Shown piece by piece: positions 1 to 10,051 of a stretch of 64,000 nt of DNA (the first letter of the stretch is position 1; the number at the start of each line of letters is the position of its first letter). Both the position numbers and the translations under genes were made by a program. Source of the DNA: Ignelater luminosus (lineage: Eukaryota > Arthropoda > Insecta > Coleoptera > Elateridae); the NCBI GenBank assembly GCA_011009095.1, contig VTPC01003505.1, positions 1-64,000 of the forward strand, given 5' to 3'. The notes under the pieces were generated by a model that ran no database searches, was not told the DNA's origin, and saw only the letters and a program-made list of their open reading frames with translations.

Positions 1-878
1 AGAAGTGCAACCTGTTCCAGAAAGAGGTCACATATCTTGGTCACTTGATATCCGAAGATGGAGTAGCGGCTGATCCTGATAAGATTCGTGCGGTCCAAGA
101 ATGGCCCCACCTAAAAGATAAATACGAGCTTCGAAGCTTTCTGGGTTTGTGTACTTACTACCGGCGATTCGTCCGTGGGTTTGCAGATATTGCAAAACCT
201 TTGATAAGATTGACAGAGGAAGACAGAGATTTTCAATGGGACGCCGATTGCGAACGAGCCTTTAACGATCTTAAACGAACTTTAGTGACAGCTCCGATCT
301 TAAGCTATCCCAGACCAAACGAGCGATTTGTGGTGGACACAGATGCTAGCAATGTCGGAATTGGCGCCGTCCTGTCTCAAGTTCAAGATGGACAAGAGCA
401 GGTCATCGGCTATTTTAGCAAGGATCTGTCCAAGCCGGAGTATAACTACTGTGTGGCCCGTAGAGAATTGCTTGCAGTCGTCAAGGCCATTGAAAATTTT
501 CATAAGTACCTCTACGGCCGAAACTGCCTATTGATAACCAACCATTCTGTACTCCAATGGCTGCTGACGTTTAAAAATCCTGAAGGTCAAGTAGCAAGAT
601 GGCTCAAAAGGCTCCAAGAATATGATTTCGAAACCGAACATCGAGCTGGGCGTAGCCATCGCAACGCTGACCCTGTATCTAGAAGGCTATGCCCCGGCGA
701 TTGCAAACACTGCTCGCGAATCGAAACTAAGCATGGTATACGTCAAGTACGACGCACCACAGTTGTTGATGACCATTGGAAACCCGAGGAAATTCAGAAA
801 ACCGAGGAAGCAATCCTGACTTACGATTGGTATTGGAGTGGAAGACAGCGGATCGTAGACCATCGTGGGAAGAAATAG
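1..878 (+). pseudogene. pol: gypsy pol, RT C-terminus and RNase H (5'-partial, frameshifted)
   Basis: The reading frame is already open at base 3. The first part is the RT thumb/connection (GHLISEDGVAADPDKI, then FLGLCTYYRRFV), typical of Ty3/gypsy. RNase H follows: VDTDAS supplies the first catalytic Asp, ARRELLAV the Glu, and NADPVSRR the last Asp. The remaining Asp, normally in a TDH motif, is Asn here (TNHSVL), which should impair RNase H. Around base 811 the frame shifts by one base: the linker before integrase continues in the frame of the next entry, and the frame here runs on as noise to a stop at 878. Known of the family: RNase H removes RNA from the cDNA hybrid and makes the polypurine primer. 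Confidence 0.9.
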
Positions 879-3028
879 CCCGATACGGCTCGATTGTGAA
901 AGCGTACTGGGCACAGTGGGACTCACTGAGTGTCCAAGATGGTCTCCTAAAGAGAGTGTTAGGAAACGAAGAAGGAACCGAAATAAGAATGCGGTTAGTG
1001 GTTCCCAAGAACAGGGTTCCTGAAGTGTTGCGACAGTTGCATGATGGGCCATCGGGAAGCCATCTGGGAGTTAAGAAAACACTGGCGAAGATTCGGAAAC
1101 GGTTTTATTGGATGAACTGCAAGGAAGACGTCAGAGAATGGTGCAGACGGTGCGAAGTTTGTGCAACCGGTAATGGGCCACTTGGTAGGAAGAAGGCCCC
1201 GATGCGACAGTATAACGTCGGTAGTCCATTTGAAAAAATCGCCATAGACATTGCGGGTTCATTTCCAGAGACGGGCGCAGGAAATAAATATATTTTGGTG
1301 GCCATGGATTATTTTAGTAAATGGACAGAGGAATACGCTCTACCAAACCAAGAAGCGGCTACGGTTGCTGACGTGCTGGTAAAAGAACTCTTTAGCCGTT
1401 TTGGTGTTCCACTGAAATTGCATTCCGACCAGGGCAGAAACTTTGAGTCGGCACTGTTCCAAAAGTTGTGCCAATCATTGGGTATCAGAAAAACGAGAAC
1501 TACACCGTTGCACCCGCAGTCGAATGGAATGGTGGAAAGAATGAATAGAACGATGGGGAAGTACTTGTCGAAGGTGGTGTCCGAGCATCAGCGCGATTGG
1601 GACCAATACCTGCATCTGTTTCTAATGGCAAACCGCTCGGCAGTACAAGAAACAACTGGCCAAACCCCAGCTGCGGTGTTGTTCGGCCGCGAAATTCGGT
1701 TACCATGTGATCTACAGTTTGGTGTCAAACCCAGTGAAAATGACGTGGTCGGTGATGATTACGTTGATAACCTTCGTAAGAAGTTAAACTCCATTCATGA
1801 AAATGTTAGTCGTAATATTCAGATGGCCAGTGACAAGATGGAAGAGCGATACGACATTAAAGCCCAAGCAGGAGGGTATCAACCTGGAGATCTAGTTTGG
1901 CTCTATCGTCCTCAAAGACGAAGAGGCTTATCTCCAAAGCTGCAAAGAGCATGGGAAGGGCCCTACAAGGTCATTAAACGAATAAATGACCTGATATACC
2001 GTATCAGAAAACCACCAAGGGGAAAAATGATGGTTGTGCACACCAACCGGTTGGCCCCGTATGCAGGCGGAAATGAAGTCGATATAGAAGAACCAGAGGC
2101 CGAAATACAACCCGCAGCGGTTGTAGCGATTGAAGATCAGAGACCCTCGTTTACTGACTTGATGACTTTTTACTCAACTGGTAGGAAAGCTCGTTTTAGT
2201 GTTGTTCATGAACAACAAAGAAACCTGTTTGAAGTTCCGGAAGAATACTCTCTAGCTCACTGCGTGGCGAAAGATTTGAAGATGTCCCGAGGTATAGCTG
2301 TCGACTTCAAGTTCAAGTTTGGTCGCACGAGAGTAGTATCTTTACAACACCCCGAGGTAGGCAAAACCTGCTATCTACAAGACCAGGGACGATTCCTTTA
2401 TTATCTGGTCACGAAACCTCGTTCATGTGAGAAGCCGCAGTATGAGGCTTTGTGGAAGGCTCTTCACAACTTGAAGATACAGCTCCAAGCGCATGGGGTG
2501 AAGAAATTAGCTATGCCGAAAATTGGATGTGGTCTAGACCAGCTGGATTGGAGTACAGTGCGAAATATGTTGGAAGTAATATTTCAGGACGCCGGCGTGG
2601 AAATACTGGTTTGCAGTTATAATCCCGCAACATCCTGCCAGAAGTGTCAGAAAACAGTGGATTGTTTCTTTTTCAAAAACTCGAGGTGTACTAGGGGTTC
2701 GGCATGCAAGTATCGTCATGATCCAGAAGCCATGGCCGGAACAAGCAGCGAAATGCGTGGAACATCATTTTCGGCACTGTCACGAGACGCAACAGTGTTA
2801 AGAAGGGGGCAGTGTAACGCGCCACCCCTAGAATATTCTAGAAAAAGTCCCGCACAGTCTCGAACAAGCTGGTCGAATGTGCCGGAGAAATCTCGAACTA
2901 TCGAGAATCTTCCACCGTCGAATGTTCCAGAAGGAACGCGAACTTTCTGGGCTCATCAAGAACCACGCGGAAACGAATATAAGGCGGCGTTGACCGAGCA
3001 GAAGCCAGTTCTACAGTCAAGCAGCTAG
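776..3028 (+). CDS. gypsy integrase with C-terminal macro domain and CCCH zinc finger
   Basis: Residue numbers count from the ATG at 776; true homology begins near 811, after the frameshift. An HHCC zinc-binding region comes first (HLGVKKTLAKI, then CRRCEVC). The DDE core follows with D158 (AIDIAG), D218 (HSDQG) and E254 (MVERMNR), giving the D35E spacing of retroviral-type integrases. A GPY-like module lies near GPYKVIKRI. Residues about 463-620 form a macro domain closest to TARG1/OARD1: SLAHCVAKDLKM, YYLVTK and MPKIGCGLD line up with it. K547 and D588 match the TARG1 catalytic Lys and Asp with identical 41-residue spacing. A C-X7-C-X5-C-X3-H finger follows (C630, C638, C644, H648), preceded by CQKC at 621-624. 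The frame then runs into the 3' LTR and stops at 3026-3028. Reversal of ADP-ribosylation or nucleic-acid binding is inference. Confidence 0.88.
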   Translation: METRGNSENRGSNPDLRLVLEWKTADRRPSWEEIARYGSIVKAYWAQWDSLSVQDGLLKRVLGNEEGTEIRMRLVVPKNRVPEVLRQLHDGPSGSHLGVKKTLAKIRKRFYWMNCKEDVREWCRRCEVCATGNGPLGRKKAPMRQYNVGSPFEKIAIDIAGSFPETGAGNKYILVAMDYFSKWTEEYALPNQEAATVADVLVKELFSRFGVPLKLHSDQGRNFESALFQKLCQSLGIRKTRTTPLHPQSNGMVERMNRTMGKYLSKVVSEHQRDWDQYLHLFLMANRSAVQETTGQTPAAVLFGREIRLPCDLQFGVKPSENDVVGDDYVDNLRKKLNSIHENVSRNIQMASDKMEERYDIKAQAGGYQPGDLVWLYRPQRRRGLSPKLQRAWEGPYKVIKRINDLIYRIRKPPRGKMMVVHTNRLAPYAGGNEVDIEEPEAEIQPAAVVAIEDQRPSFTDLMTFYSTGRKARFSVVHEQQRNLFEVPEEYSLAHCVAKDLKMSRGIAVDFKFKFGRTRVVSLQHPEVGKTCYLQDQGRFLYYLVTKPRSCEKPQYEALWKALHNLKIQLQAHGVKKLAMPKIGCGLDQLDWSTVRNMLEVIFQDAGVEILVCSYNPATSCQKCQKTVDCFFFKNSRCTRGSACKYRHDPEAMAGTSSEMRGTSFSALSRDATVLRRGQCNAPPLEYSRKSPAQSRTSWSNVPEKSRTIENLPPSNVPEGTRTFWAHQEPRGNEYKAALTEQKPVLQSSS

Positions 3029-3193
3029 TAGTTACGAACGAAATAAATGTTAAATAGTAATAAATAAATTCTTCTGTACATAAATAAATAAATAATTTAG
3101 TGTAAATAAATACTGGAAATAAATTGTAATAAATTGAGTGAAAATTAATATTATTAAATATTAATAAACGTTTTATATAAAAAGAACATTACA
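2813..3193 (+). repeat. 3' LTR of the gypsy element
   Basis: The LTR starts with TGTAACGC directly after the polypurine tract and ends with CATTACA, so its ends form a short inverted repeat (TGTAA/TTACA). It holds a TATA-like box (ATATAAGG near 2977-2984), a plausible start region near 3010 (CTACAGTCAAGC) and several AATAAA signals after 3040. Length is about 381 bp. The pol frame overlaps its first 216 bp. The matching 5' LTR and target duplication lie outside the window, so the ends are inferred from this copy alone. Confidence 0.8.
2830..2987 (+). promoter_or_regulatory. heat-shock-element cluster and TATA box in the LTR
   Basis: Alternating nGAAn/nTTCn pentamers, the binding units of heat shock factor, recur upstream of the TATA-like box: aGAAtaTTCtaGAAa at 2830-2844 (three perfect units), aGAAtcTTCc at 2904-2913, cGAAtgTTCcaGAAg at 2919-2933 (three perfect units) and cGAActTTCt at 2939-2948. 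Further single GAA/TTC units lie between them. The TATA-like box is about 30 bp after the last element. The arrangement resembles insect hsp promoters. That the element responds to stress is inference. Confidence 0.65.
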
Positions 3194-6100
3194 TTATGTT
3201 TTTATTATGTAAATCTAAATGCTGATATGTACATGTGGGCCTATTACATATTTTTTGTTGGTGCTATTTTGTAACATATTGTATGATTTTTGTGTAGTAA
3301 AATTATATTTATTCTTATTTATTACTTAGTACTTTTACACATACATTTAAATATTAATACATGTAAGGTTGCACAGAATATTGCACTTTTTGTGAACTAA
3401 TTCATATTCTGTTGCAGACATTACACTTAAAAAATACAATCCAGCATGGTACCTTTTGAAATCTAATTTTTTTCTGGGCATTCTATCATTGAAACCTTTT
3501 CATATTTGAAAGCTAAAGTATTTCTTGCCATTATTTTTTAAAACCTAATTCAGAAATAACATTTTACCTCCATACATCACAACTAAATGTTATTAGTTAT
3601 TACAAGGAAAAAGGGATATTTTATATTTGAAAAAGAGTAAATAGCACTAAAAGCTTATACCTTCTTACAGAATCAAATTTTACAAATTTTTATTGTATTG
3701 AAGTTTTACGTATTGTCAAATTGTAATTTAGGGGCGCCCTCTGCTATCCAATAACTGAAATACCATAGTTATACAAACTAAACAATAAATCACTTATCTG
3801 TCATACACAACTTTTATATGAACAAATTTTCCTTATCAATAATTTATTGTAAAAATTAAAGGTGTTACGTTATTCAGTAATATTGGCAACAGGGATTGGG
3901 ATGTTGAAATTTCATTTTTTCTTTTATAAAATCTTTGAAAACTGTAATGTTTCATAAGCATTCTTTGCGTTATTTCTCCACAATGAAAAGTAATACTCAC
4001 ACCAATCCCTTCTTTTAATAATAAGCTTTTTAGTAGTCTACTTTTTTATGATAAGAAGAACTAATTAAGAAAGATGTGTTCAGGAGAAAATTATAACAAT
4101 TTTCGATGGTGGCGTCATCTACATTCACTCATCTCACCAGTTTCCATCTTAAAACAAAAACACATGTCTGAGTTGCACTCTAGAAAAAGGAGAAATCTTT
4201 TAGATGCCAAATTAAAAAGATCAGTTTTGAAATGTCAATCACAATCTTTAGAATTAAAACCCCAGATGTCACTCAAAGAGCAATATTCTAGAGTTCCTAC
4301 ATAATATTAGTTATAAGAGTTAGGACATGTGGAACCAGAAATCAAACCCACTTGATTTTAATGGCATTTGTTTTGAATTTTTTTACTTTAGCATGACGTA
4401 AGATACTGTCAAACAAATTATGAAATGTCAAATTTGAGGTTATAATTACTAAGAAAATTGCAATAACAGTCAAAAAATGTGTTAAAACTAGAAAATCAAC
4501 TTTGAATATAAGGAAAAGAAAATAACTATTAAATTATCAACTAGTTTTAACAGCTTTTTCATGGGCATTTTATCTGCCTGAGCAAATAGCTTCATTTTTT
4601 CAGTTAATTGCTAAATGACTGGGTAAATATTATTGAAACAGGCAAATAGTGTCTACATAAATGATCTTTAGGCACATGTAAGTAAATAAATAATGTTTTG
4701 TAAAATATGTGTGGATTTCCGGTTAATATATGTCTTGTAGTATAGTTGTAAAAGCATTAATTAATCTATTTTATGTTACAGTAGATAACTAAACCAAACG
4801 CAAAAATGAAAAAATGCAAAATGTCGAGTAATCCATTTAATTCAAGGTCAAGAATTTAAATTCTAAGGAAACAAAACATTAATGTACCAAAAGATAAGTT
4901 AGAATCTCGAATACCATGTGTAATGCATAATATTAATGTATTACTTCTTGTTTTAGGTTTTAAACACAAGATAATTTAAGAACGTGTTCTTAGAATGTTA
5001 ATAGCAAACACATTAAATGTATTTTGAACAAAGGAAGGTGACCTAAAATTTAAAAACTACCAAGATCGGTTTTGGTTTCAAAATACATTGAGATTTTTGA
5101 ACAAGATTACCATACCATAAATATTCCCTGTGCCTATAAACAACTGTAATACTAGTAATAATTTTATTTCATTTAGTATATCTGTATAACAGTTAACAAT
5201 AATAACAATATAAAAAGCTAAAGTATTTCTAATATCGGTATGAAACTGTTAAATACACATAACCTCAATGATAAGCTGAATGCTGTTTGTCCAACAACGG
5301 TTCTGTCGGATACTATTTGTCCAGGAAAACTGTGTTTAAATAGAATGTTATTATTTGACTGCGCAGTTAAAAGTCTTTCCAGGAAGAAACTATTTTCTTA
5401 TACAATTATTTACTAGTGACATAGGTAATAATTCTTCAGCCTTGGTTAATAGTTGACAAAAAGTTTGTTATTTCTCAAAACCATTTATTTCTCTCATTAA
5501 CTTAATTTGGCTTTTTTCTTGCTTCAGAAAATATTGCAATTTTTGTTCTGTTCAGTAGTATACTGAAAAGTTAAATAATGTGGGAATCATGTAGTATTTC
5601 AATATCTTTCTCTTTCTTATTAATCCACTGATCTTGAGTAAAATGTTTATTACTTCATAATTTACTATCTATAGTATGTTATACTTTTTCATTTTGCCAA
5701 ATTTTGCTATTATTTACCTATACTTTTCTTCATTTTTCATTCAGACAATTAAATAAAACTATAAATGTCAAAATGACACAAGATTTAAAATTGAAACTTA
5801 AAAACAACAAATATTTCATGATATCTGGTTCCAATCAATCAAAATGGATCACCAACATGTCCTAACTCTTCTAACAATATTATATAGGAATTCTAAATAT
5901 TCGAGACTATGCGGAACTTTTGACGTACGGTAAGGTTTATATTGAAAAAACACATTGTTAACAAAAAATACTTTTATTATTGGATTAGCAAACAAGTAAT
6001 TTATTACATAATAAAAAATAGAAAAAATTAAAAGATTCAAAAACAGGGGGAAAGAAAAGGGGCATTGTTTTAATAACTACTATTTAAGGGAAGAATTATC

Positions 6101-6621
6101 AAAAGAAATTTTCAGTAGGTTAAGATTAGGAAAAATGAATACTTTAAATAGCTTACTAGAAGACGTTAAAACAGAAGTAAATTATGCTGGATCTAGAGCA
6201 TTACTACATAGAATTATTTTGGATATTGTCTTTCGATACAAAAAAATAAATAACAGAAAAATTTTGTGTCAACAACATATTATATGTATGTCAAAAATCC
6301 GATTCCTTTGGAAATATCTACAATATCTAAATTCTCATGAAAAATCTCAAACTCTGATGAAGACATGGTTCTAGATAAACCACAATCATCTTTCTATGCT
6401 AACTGATGTTTACGTCGGAATCTATTCTAGTTTTTTTTTCTTGGAAGCTATCCAATTTCCAGTACACTGCAGCCTGTTAGCTCCTATTAGATTATATTAT
6501 TGTTCTTTGGTTTGCTGTTAATTAGTTAGTCATATATTTAACTAATATGTTTAGTCTAAATCTAACTAAACTAAATTTGAAATTATTTTTTCATTCAAAA
6601 ACGTTCTCATATTTTAAAGTT
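3194..6621. other. AT-rich non-coding DNA with a diverged inverted repeat
   Basis: No convincing gene was seen. The only structure found is an inverted repeat: about 4278-4340 (containing GAGTTAGGACATG and GGAACCAGA) matches the reverse complement of about 5838-5910. The two arms enclose about 1.5 kb of featureless AT-rich sequence and may be the ends of an old non-autonomous DNA transposon. A 76-codon frame at 4074-4304 overlaps the left arm and has no recognisable product. Confidence 0.4.
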
Positions 6622-7722
6622 ACCTTTGTTATTTGTTTATTATTTGGAATAGATTTTTATTTTTCGTGTTCATTACTTCGATATGAATTGCAATGAAAAT
6701 GATTTGCACATAAAAGCAAATTTACTGCATTTTAACATAACTTATACGACATTTGTTTGACAGAAAGTTTTCTAGTAAGAAATTTGTAACTAGAAGTAGT
6801 GACACCAACATAAATAAGTTTGGGGTATAGCAGTGCATCCAATTAAAACCCTAGAAATCTGAAATGGATTGGAATTATAGAAATGAGACAGGGTATACCT
6901 TATCTCATTTCTATAATTCCAATCCATTTCAAATGTTTAGGGTTTTAGTTGCATGCACTGTTATACCCCAAACTTATTTATGTTGGTGTCATTATTTCTA
7001 GTTACACACTTTTTACTAGAAAATCTTCTTCCAAACGAATGTCATATGTCGAAATAGGGCTAAAATGCAGTAAATTCGTTTTCATGTGCAAATCAGTTGG
7101 ATTACAATTAATATTGAAGTAACAAACACAAAATAGTTATTTATATAACAAGAGTGTAAAGTGAAGTTTTTCTGAACGAGTAGGAAGTTTATGGCACGAG
7201 CGACAGCGACAGCTCGTACCATAAACTTCCCACTCATTCAAAAAACACACTTTACACTCGAGTTGTATACAATATTTTTTGCACGACCGTATTCTAAAGA
7301 AAACAATAAAGAAAAACCATTGACGTTAGATTAAAAAATGAAGTTGGCCAAGACCATAGGAACGCATAATGATTTCATTACGACATCGATACGGCCATTA
7401 TAACATCGATACGTGAATTTAACTGCAAATGTTTATAATTGTCAACTTTCGACATTGACAACTAGTTGGAAAGCGCCAACTTTACAGGCGGTCGTGCGAA
7501 AAATAAATTTTTATTCCAAATAATAAACAAACAACAAAAGGTAACTCTACGAAATGCAAACATTTACCTTTTCTGAATAACAATCTAATCTCTGATTTTA
7601 AATAAAAACAAATACCAATATTGTCAACGTTTCTCAATGAAGAATTCTAGTGTTTAGAAGGGTTTGTTACCAACATAACAAAAATTTAACAGGAATTATA
7701 GAAATGAGATAAACTTTATACG
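6622..7722. mobile_element. two head-to-head MITE copies (family M1) with an internal insertion
   Basis: A truncated inverted copy (about 6622-6890) abuts a second copy (about 6891-7722), so the junction is a palindrome built from AGGAATTATAGAAATGAGA and its complement. The same family recurs at 20045-20424 and 50876-51335. The full copy at 50876 shows left end TATACCTTATCTCATTTC and right end GAAATGAGATNAACTATA, that is, about 27-bp imperfect terminal inverted repeats and a length near 460 bp with no coding capacity. The right-hand copy here is split by about 368 bp of foreign sequence (about 7132-7499). The mobilising transposase is unknown. Confidence 0.75.
7132..7503. mobile_element. hairpin-rich insertion inside the MITE
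   Basis: This stretch interrupts MITE sequence that is continuous in the other copies. It holds a long hairpin (about 7150-7262; GTGTAAAGTG pairs with CACTTTACAC and AGGAAGTTTATGG with CCATAAACTTCC) and an inverted repeat TTTTTGCACGACCG (from about 7275) with CGGTCGTGCGAAAAA (to about 7503). It is a small non-autonomous element or a composite of two. Nothing in it codes. Confidence 0.55.
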
Positions 7723-8949
7723 TGTGTCAAAAATCAGATACAGTCATTGAGAATCCTGTACATAAGGTAAATAGATTAGTAGAAGAGTAAGATTACATTT
7801 TAAAAAAGAATTCAAAGCACGGGCTTTGGAAACAGATTTATAAATATTCCTCTGTATCTTTGGTGTTCTATAACCGTTTCCTTACTAAAATATATTTTCA
7901 AGTTCACGAGACTGTTTTTTATTCAACTTTCTCGCTCAAAATTGTACAAACCAAATTTAAACTAAAAAGAAACTTACATTTTGAATTGTTTTCAAAACAC
8001 TAAAATCATAAATCTTTTAAATTGTATTTATTTATTTTAAGTGAATAGAGACTTCTTTTCAAAGCATTTTACTACTTGCTTTACAATAAGTACTAGGAGT
8101 CATACTTTTACTTTCAAAACCCTAACACTGTCTTTAGAAGCTGTCAGAAGTAGTATTAGTTGCCTAAAATAATTATCTATTATTAGAATTTCAATCAATC
8201 AATTAATAATAAAGAAAGATTACTGCAATATATGTGAACGAAACAAAGGAGCCTGCGTTACAGTAAAATAAAATCTAACTTTCCGCACCAGTTTGCTCAT
8301 AGCGTCGAAATAATTCAAATCGTTAATTCTTTTAATTAAAAATTAGATATTATAGCGAGAAGAAGATAATACCTGTCTTTTTTGAACACATATCTGTAAC
8401 ACTTCTGATTTATCTACAATTTAGAAAAAAAGGGTACTGTTAAGTACTAAGAAGTTTTTAGGGCACTGAAAAGAAACCTTGAGTTTCAATATTGCGCAAA
8501 TGCCATCCTTAACCTGTCAATGTAAACCGTAAAAATCTCTTAATGTCTTTCATTTGGGCTACATCTACTAAGTTTTGCGACAATTGCCTTTACCTCTTTA
8601 CAAGTACAGGTGCCCAATAGTTAGACCTATTCTAATTTTGTTCGTTAATACTTATTAACGATATAGGAATACGTAAAGATACTGAATTAGAAGGCCAAGT
8701 ATTCTTTTCAACTAAAGCAATGTTCAATTTACCTACTGAACGTGAACCGATCTGCATGCGGTTCACAGTTTTTAATCAGTCTTATCATTTATCAAATAAA
8801 AAAACTAATTTTTCTACTGAAGTTAATTATTAAATTTGTCATTTTGATAAAAGATGCAATTATCGCGGTTTGAGATCTTTGACATCTCGACCGTTATTTA
8901 ATTCAACTTCCTAAATATGCACTAATTTTATTTAATTAAACGTTATTAC
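7723..8949. other. non-coding stretch downstream of the sphingomyelinase-like gene
   Basis: No homology was recognised on either strand. If the gene at 8950-9750 (minus) has further 3' exons, they should lie in or beyond this region. I looked for the next ASM-family segment and did not find it. Confidence 0.4.
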
Positions 8950-9750
8950 CTGCTTTATCGGTAATTAAGTGAAATTTTTCTGCGTCTTCATATCCACCAA
9001 ACTGGCCTTTAATCACGTCCGAAAATGTTTGAACAACATTAATGTAACGATCGTAATGTTTAGCAACAAATGTTCTATCATTGGAAATATTAAAAGCATC
9101 AGGTGTTGCAGACATCAATAAATAAACTTTCTTGTTCATGCGTTTTGCCTTCATCAATTCCAAAACAAGCCATGTCCATTGACCAGCTGGATCATCCAAT
9201 TCGCTAAGTACGTGAAAGCTGCAAAAAAATGCCGTGTTTAAAACTATGACTTGTAGATCTTTGGGCGTCTTTAAAAATCGTGTATAATATCCAGTCTTCC
9301 AGAATGTTTTCCTCGCTTCATTATCTAACCAGTTTCCAAAATAGTTTGATATATTTCGATAATAAGCTAAATTCTTTTTGGAAGCAGGTAATTTAACTGG
9401 TGGTAGTGCTGGTAATATCATCATATCCTTGAAAACTTCTTTCATTAACTTAATTACGGTAGGTGCACGCCGTCCTCCGGCACATGACCACATTACAAAA
9501 CTAGGATGATACTCTTTGCTTTTCTGTAAAAGCCTATTCAAGGAGTGCTTTACGCATTCATCCAGGTTTTTGGCACAACTGTCATTTCGTCTTCTCCAGA
9601 AAACATCAGTTATGTGCAAAAAGCTACCTGGAAGATTCTGTCAATGAACAACAATATTTATATTCAGCGATTTTGCTTACCAGTTTCCTGGAGTGAAGTA
9701 CAAGTCCATAAAATGGAGTATAAAACTAAAATTGTTAGTAAAATTCGCAT
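8950..9750 (-). CDS. secreted acid-sphingomyelinase-like (SMPDL-type) protein lacking metal-ligand motifs
   Basis: Two exons. Exon 1 (9750-9681) starts at an ATG and encodes MRILLTILVLYSILW..., a typical signal peptide, ending at donor G|GTAAGC. A 53-bp intron (9680-9628) ends TTCCAG. Exon 2 (9627-8950) encodes about 225 residues and ends at a probable donor GCAG|GTAATA in the same phase; without splicing the frame stops at 8936. The order follows acid sphingomyelinase-like phosphodiesterases: HITDVFW, then WLDNEARKTFWKTGYY, LQVIVLNTAFF, DPAGQWTWL, YSDVI-like TFSDVIKGQFGGYED and ITDKAG. Known metal-ligand motifs are replaced: the DxH-type start reads TDVF, the GD motif reads CAGGRR, GNHD is absent (LPPVKLPA), the HxPxG motif reads SATPDAF, and GHTH reads GGYED. 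The product is a pseudoenzyme or an early pseudogene. The 3' exons were not found, so the gene may be truncated. A LINE lies just upstream. Confidence 0.75.
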
Positions 9751-10051
9751 TTTCAGTGAATTAAAACTTATTCAGGCAATGTCAATTTTAAATTATATTT
9801 TTTTGTTTATGTTATGCGCGTTCTTCTTTTTGTCGTGCGTTGTCGGAATCGTGATTACCATGATTTGTGTGTTTATTGTCCGTGGGATGTACACGTATAT
9901 TTACTGTGTTCCAAAATCGTACAATAATATTCTCTTAAACATACAATACTGTTAGTCAAATTGTGTCTTAGTGTTCATTTATAACCCTAGGATTAGTACT
10001 GTGCTTTTTATAAGGGATTATGTGTTTTTTTTGTGTTAATAAAAAGTGAAA

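Larger units (their letters stand above)
1..3193 (+). mobile_element. Ty3/gypsy LTR retrotransposon, 3' half
   Basis: The window opens inside the reverse transcriptase of a gypsy-type element and runs through RNase H, integrase, an unusual C-terminal extension, a polypurine tract (about 2800-2812, AAGAAGGGGGCAG) and a 3' LTR (2813-3193). Gag, protease, most of RT and the 5' LTR lie outside the window. One frameshift near 811 separates RNase H from integrase, so this copy is probably not autonomous, although the rest is well preserved. GC content is clearly higher than in the flanking AT-rich DNA, as expected for a younger insertion. The family assignment rests on the domain order RT-RH-IN. 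Confidence 0.93.

Noticed and set aside
2813..3028. Treating the C-terminal 72 residues of the gypsy frame as a further domain
   Set aside because: They are translated from the LTR U3 region and are low-complexity; more likely read-into-LTR tail than a domain.
6890..6970. Rho-like or regulatory hairpin
   Set aside because: The palindrome is explained by two MITE copies meeting head to head.
9545..9955. 136-codon plus-strand frame with a hydrophobic C-terminal half
   Set aside because: It overlaps the exons and intron of the minus-strand sphingomyelinase-like gene, has no ATG at its start, and its second half is AT-rich LINE 5' sequence; likely chance.
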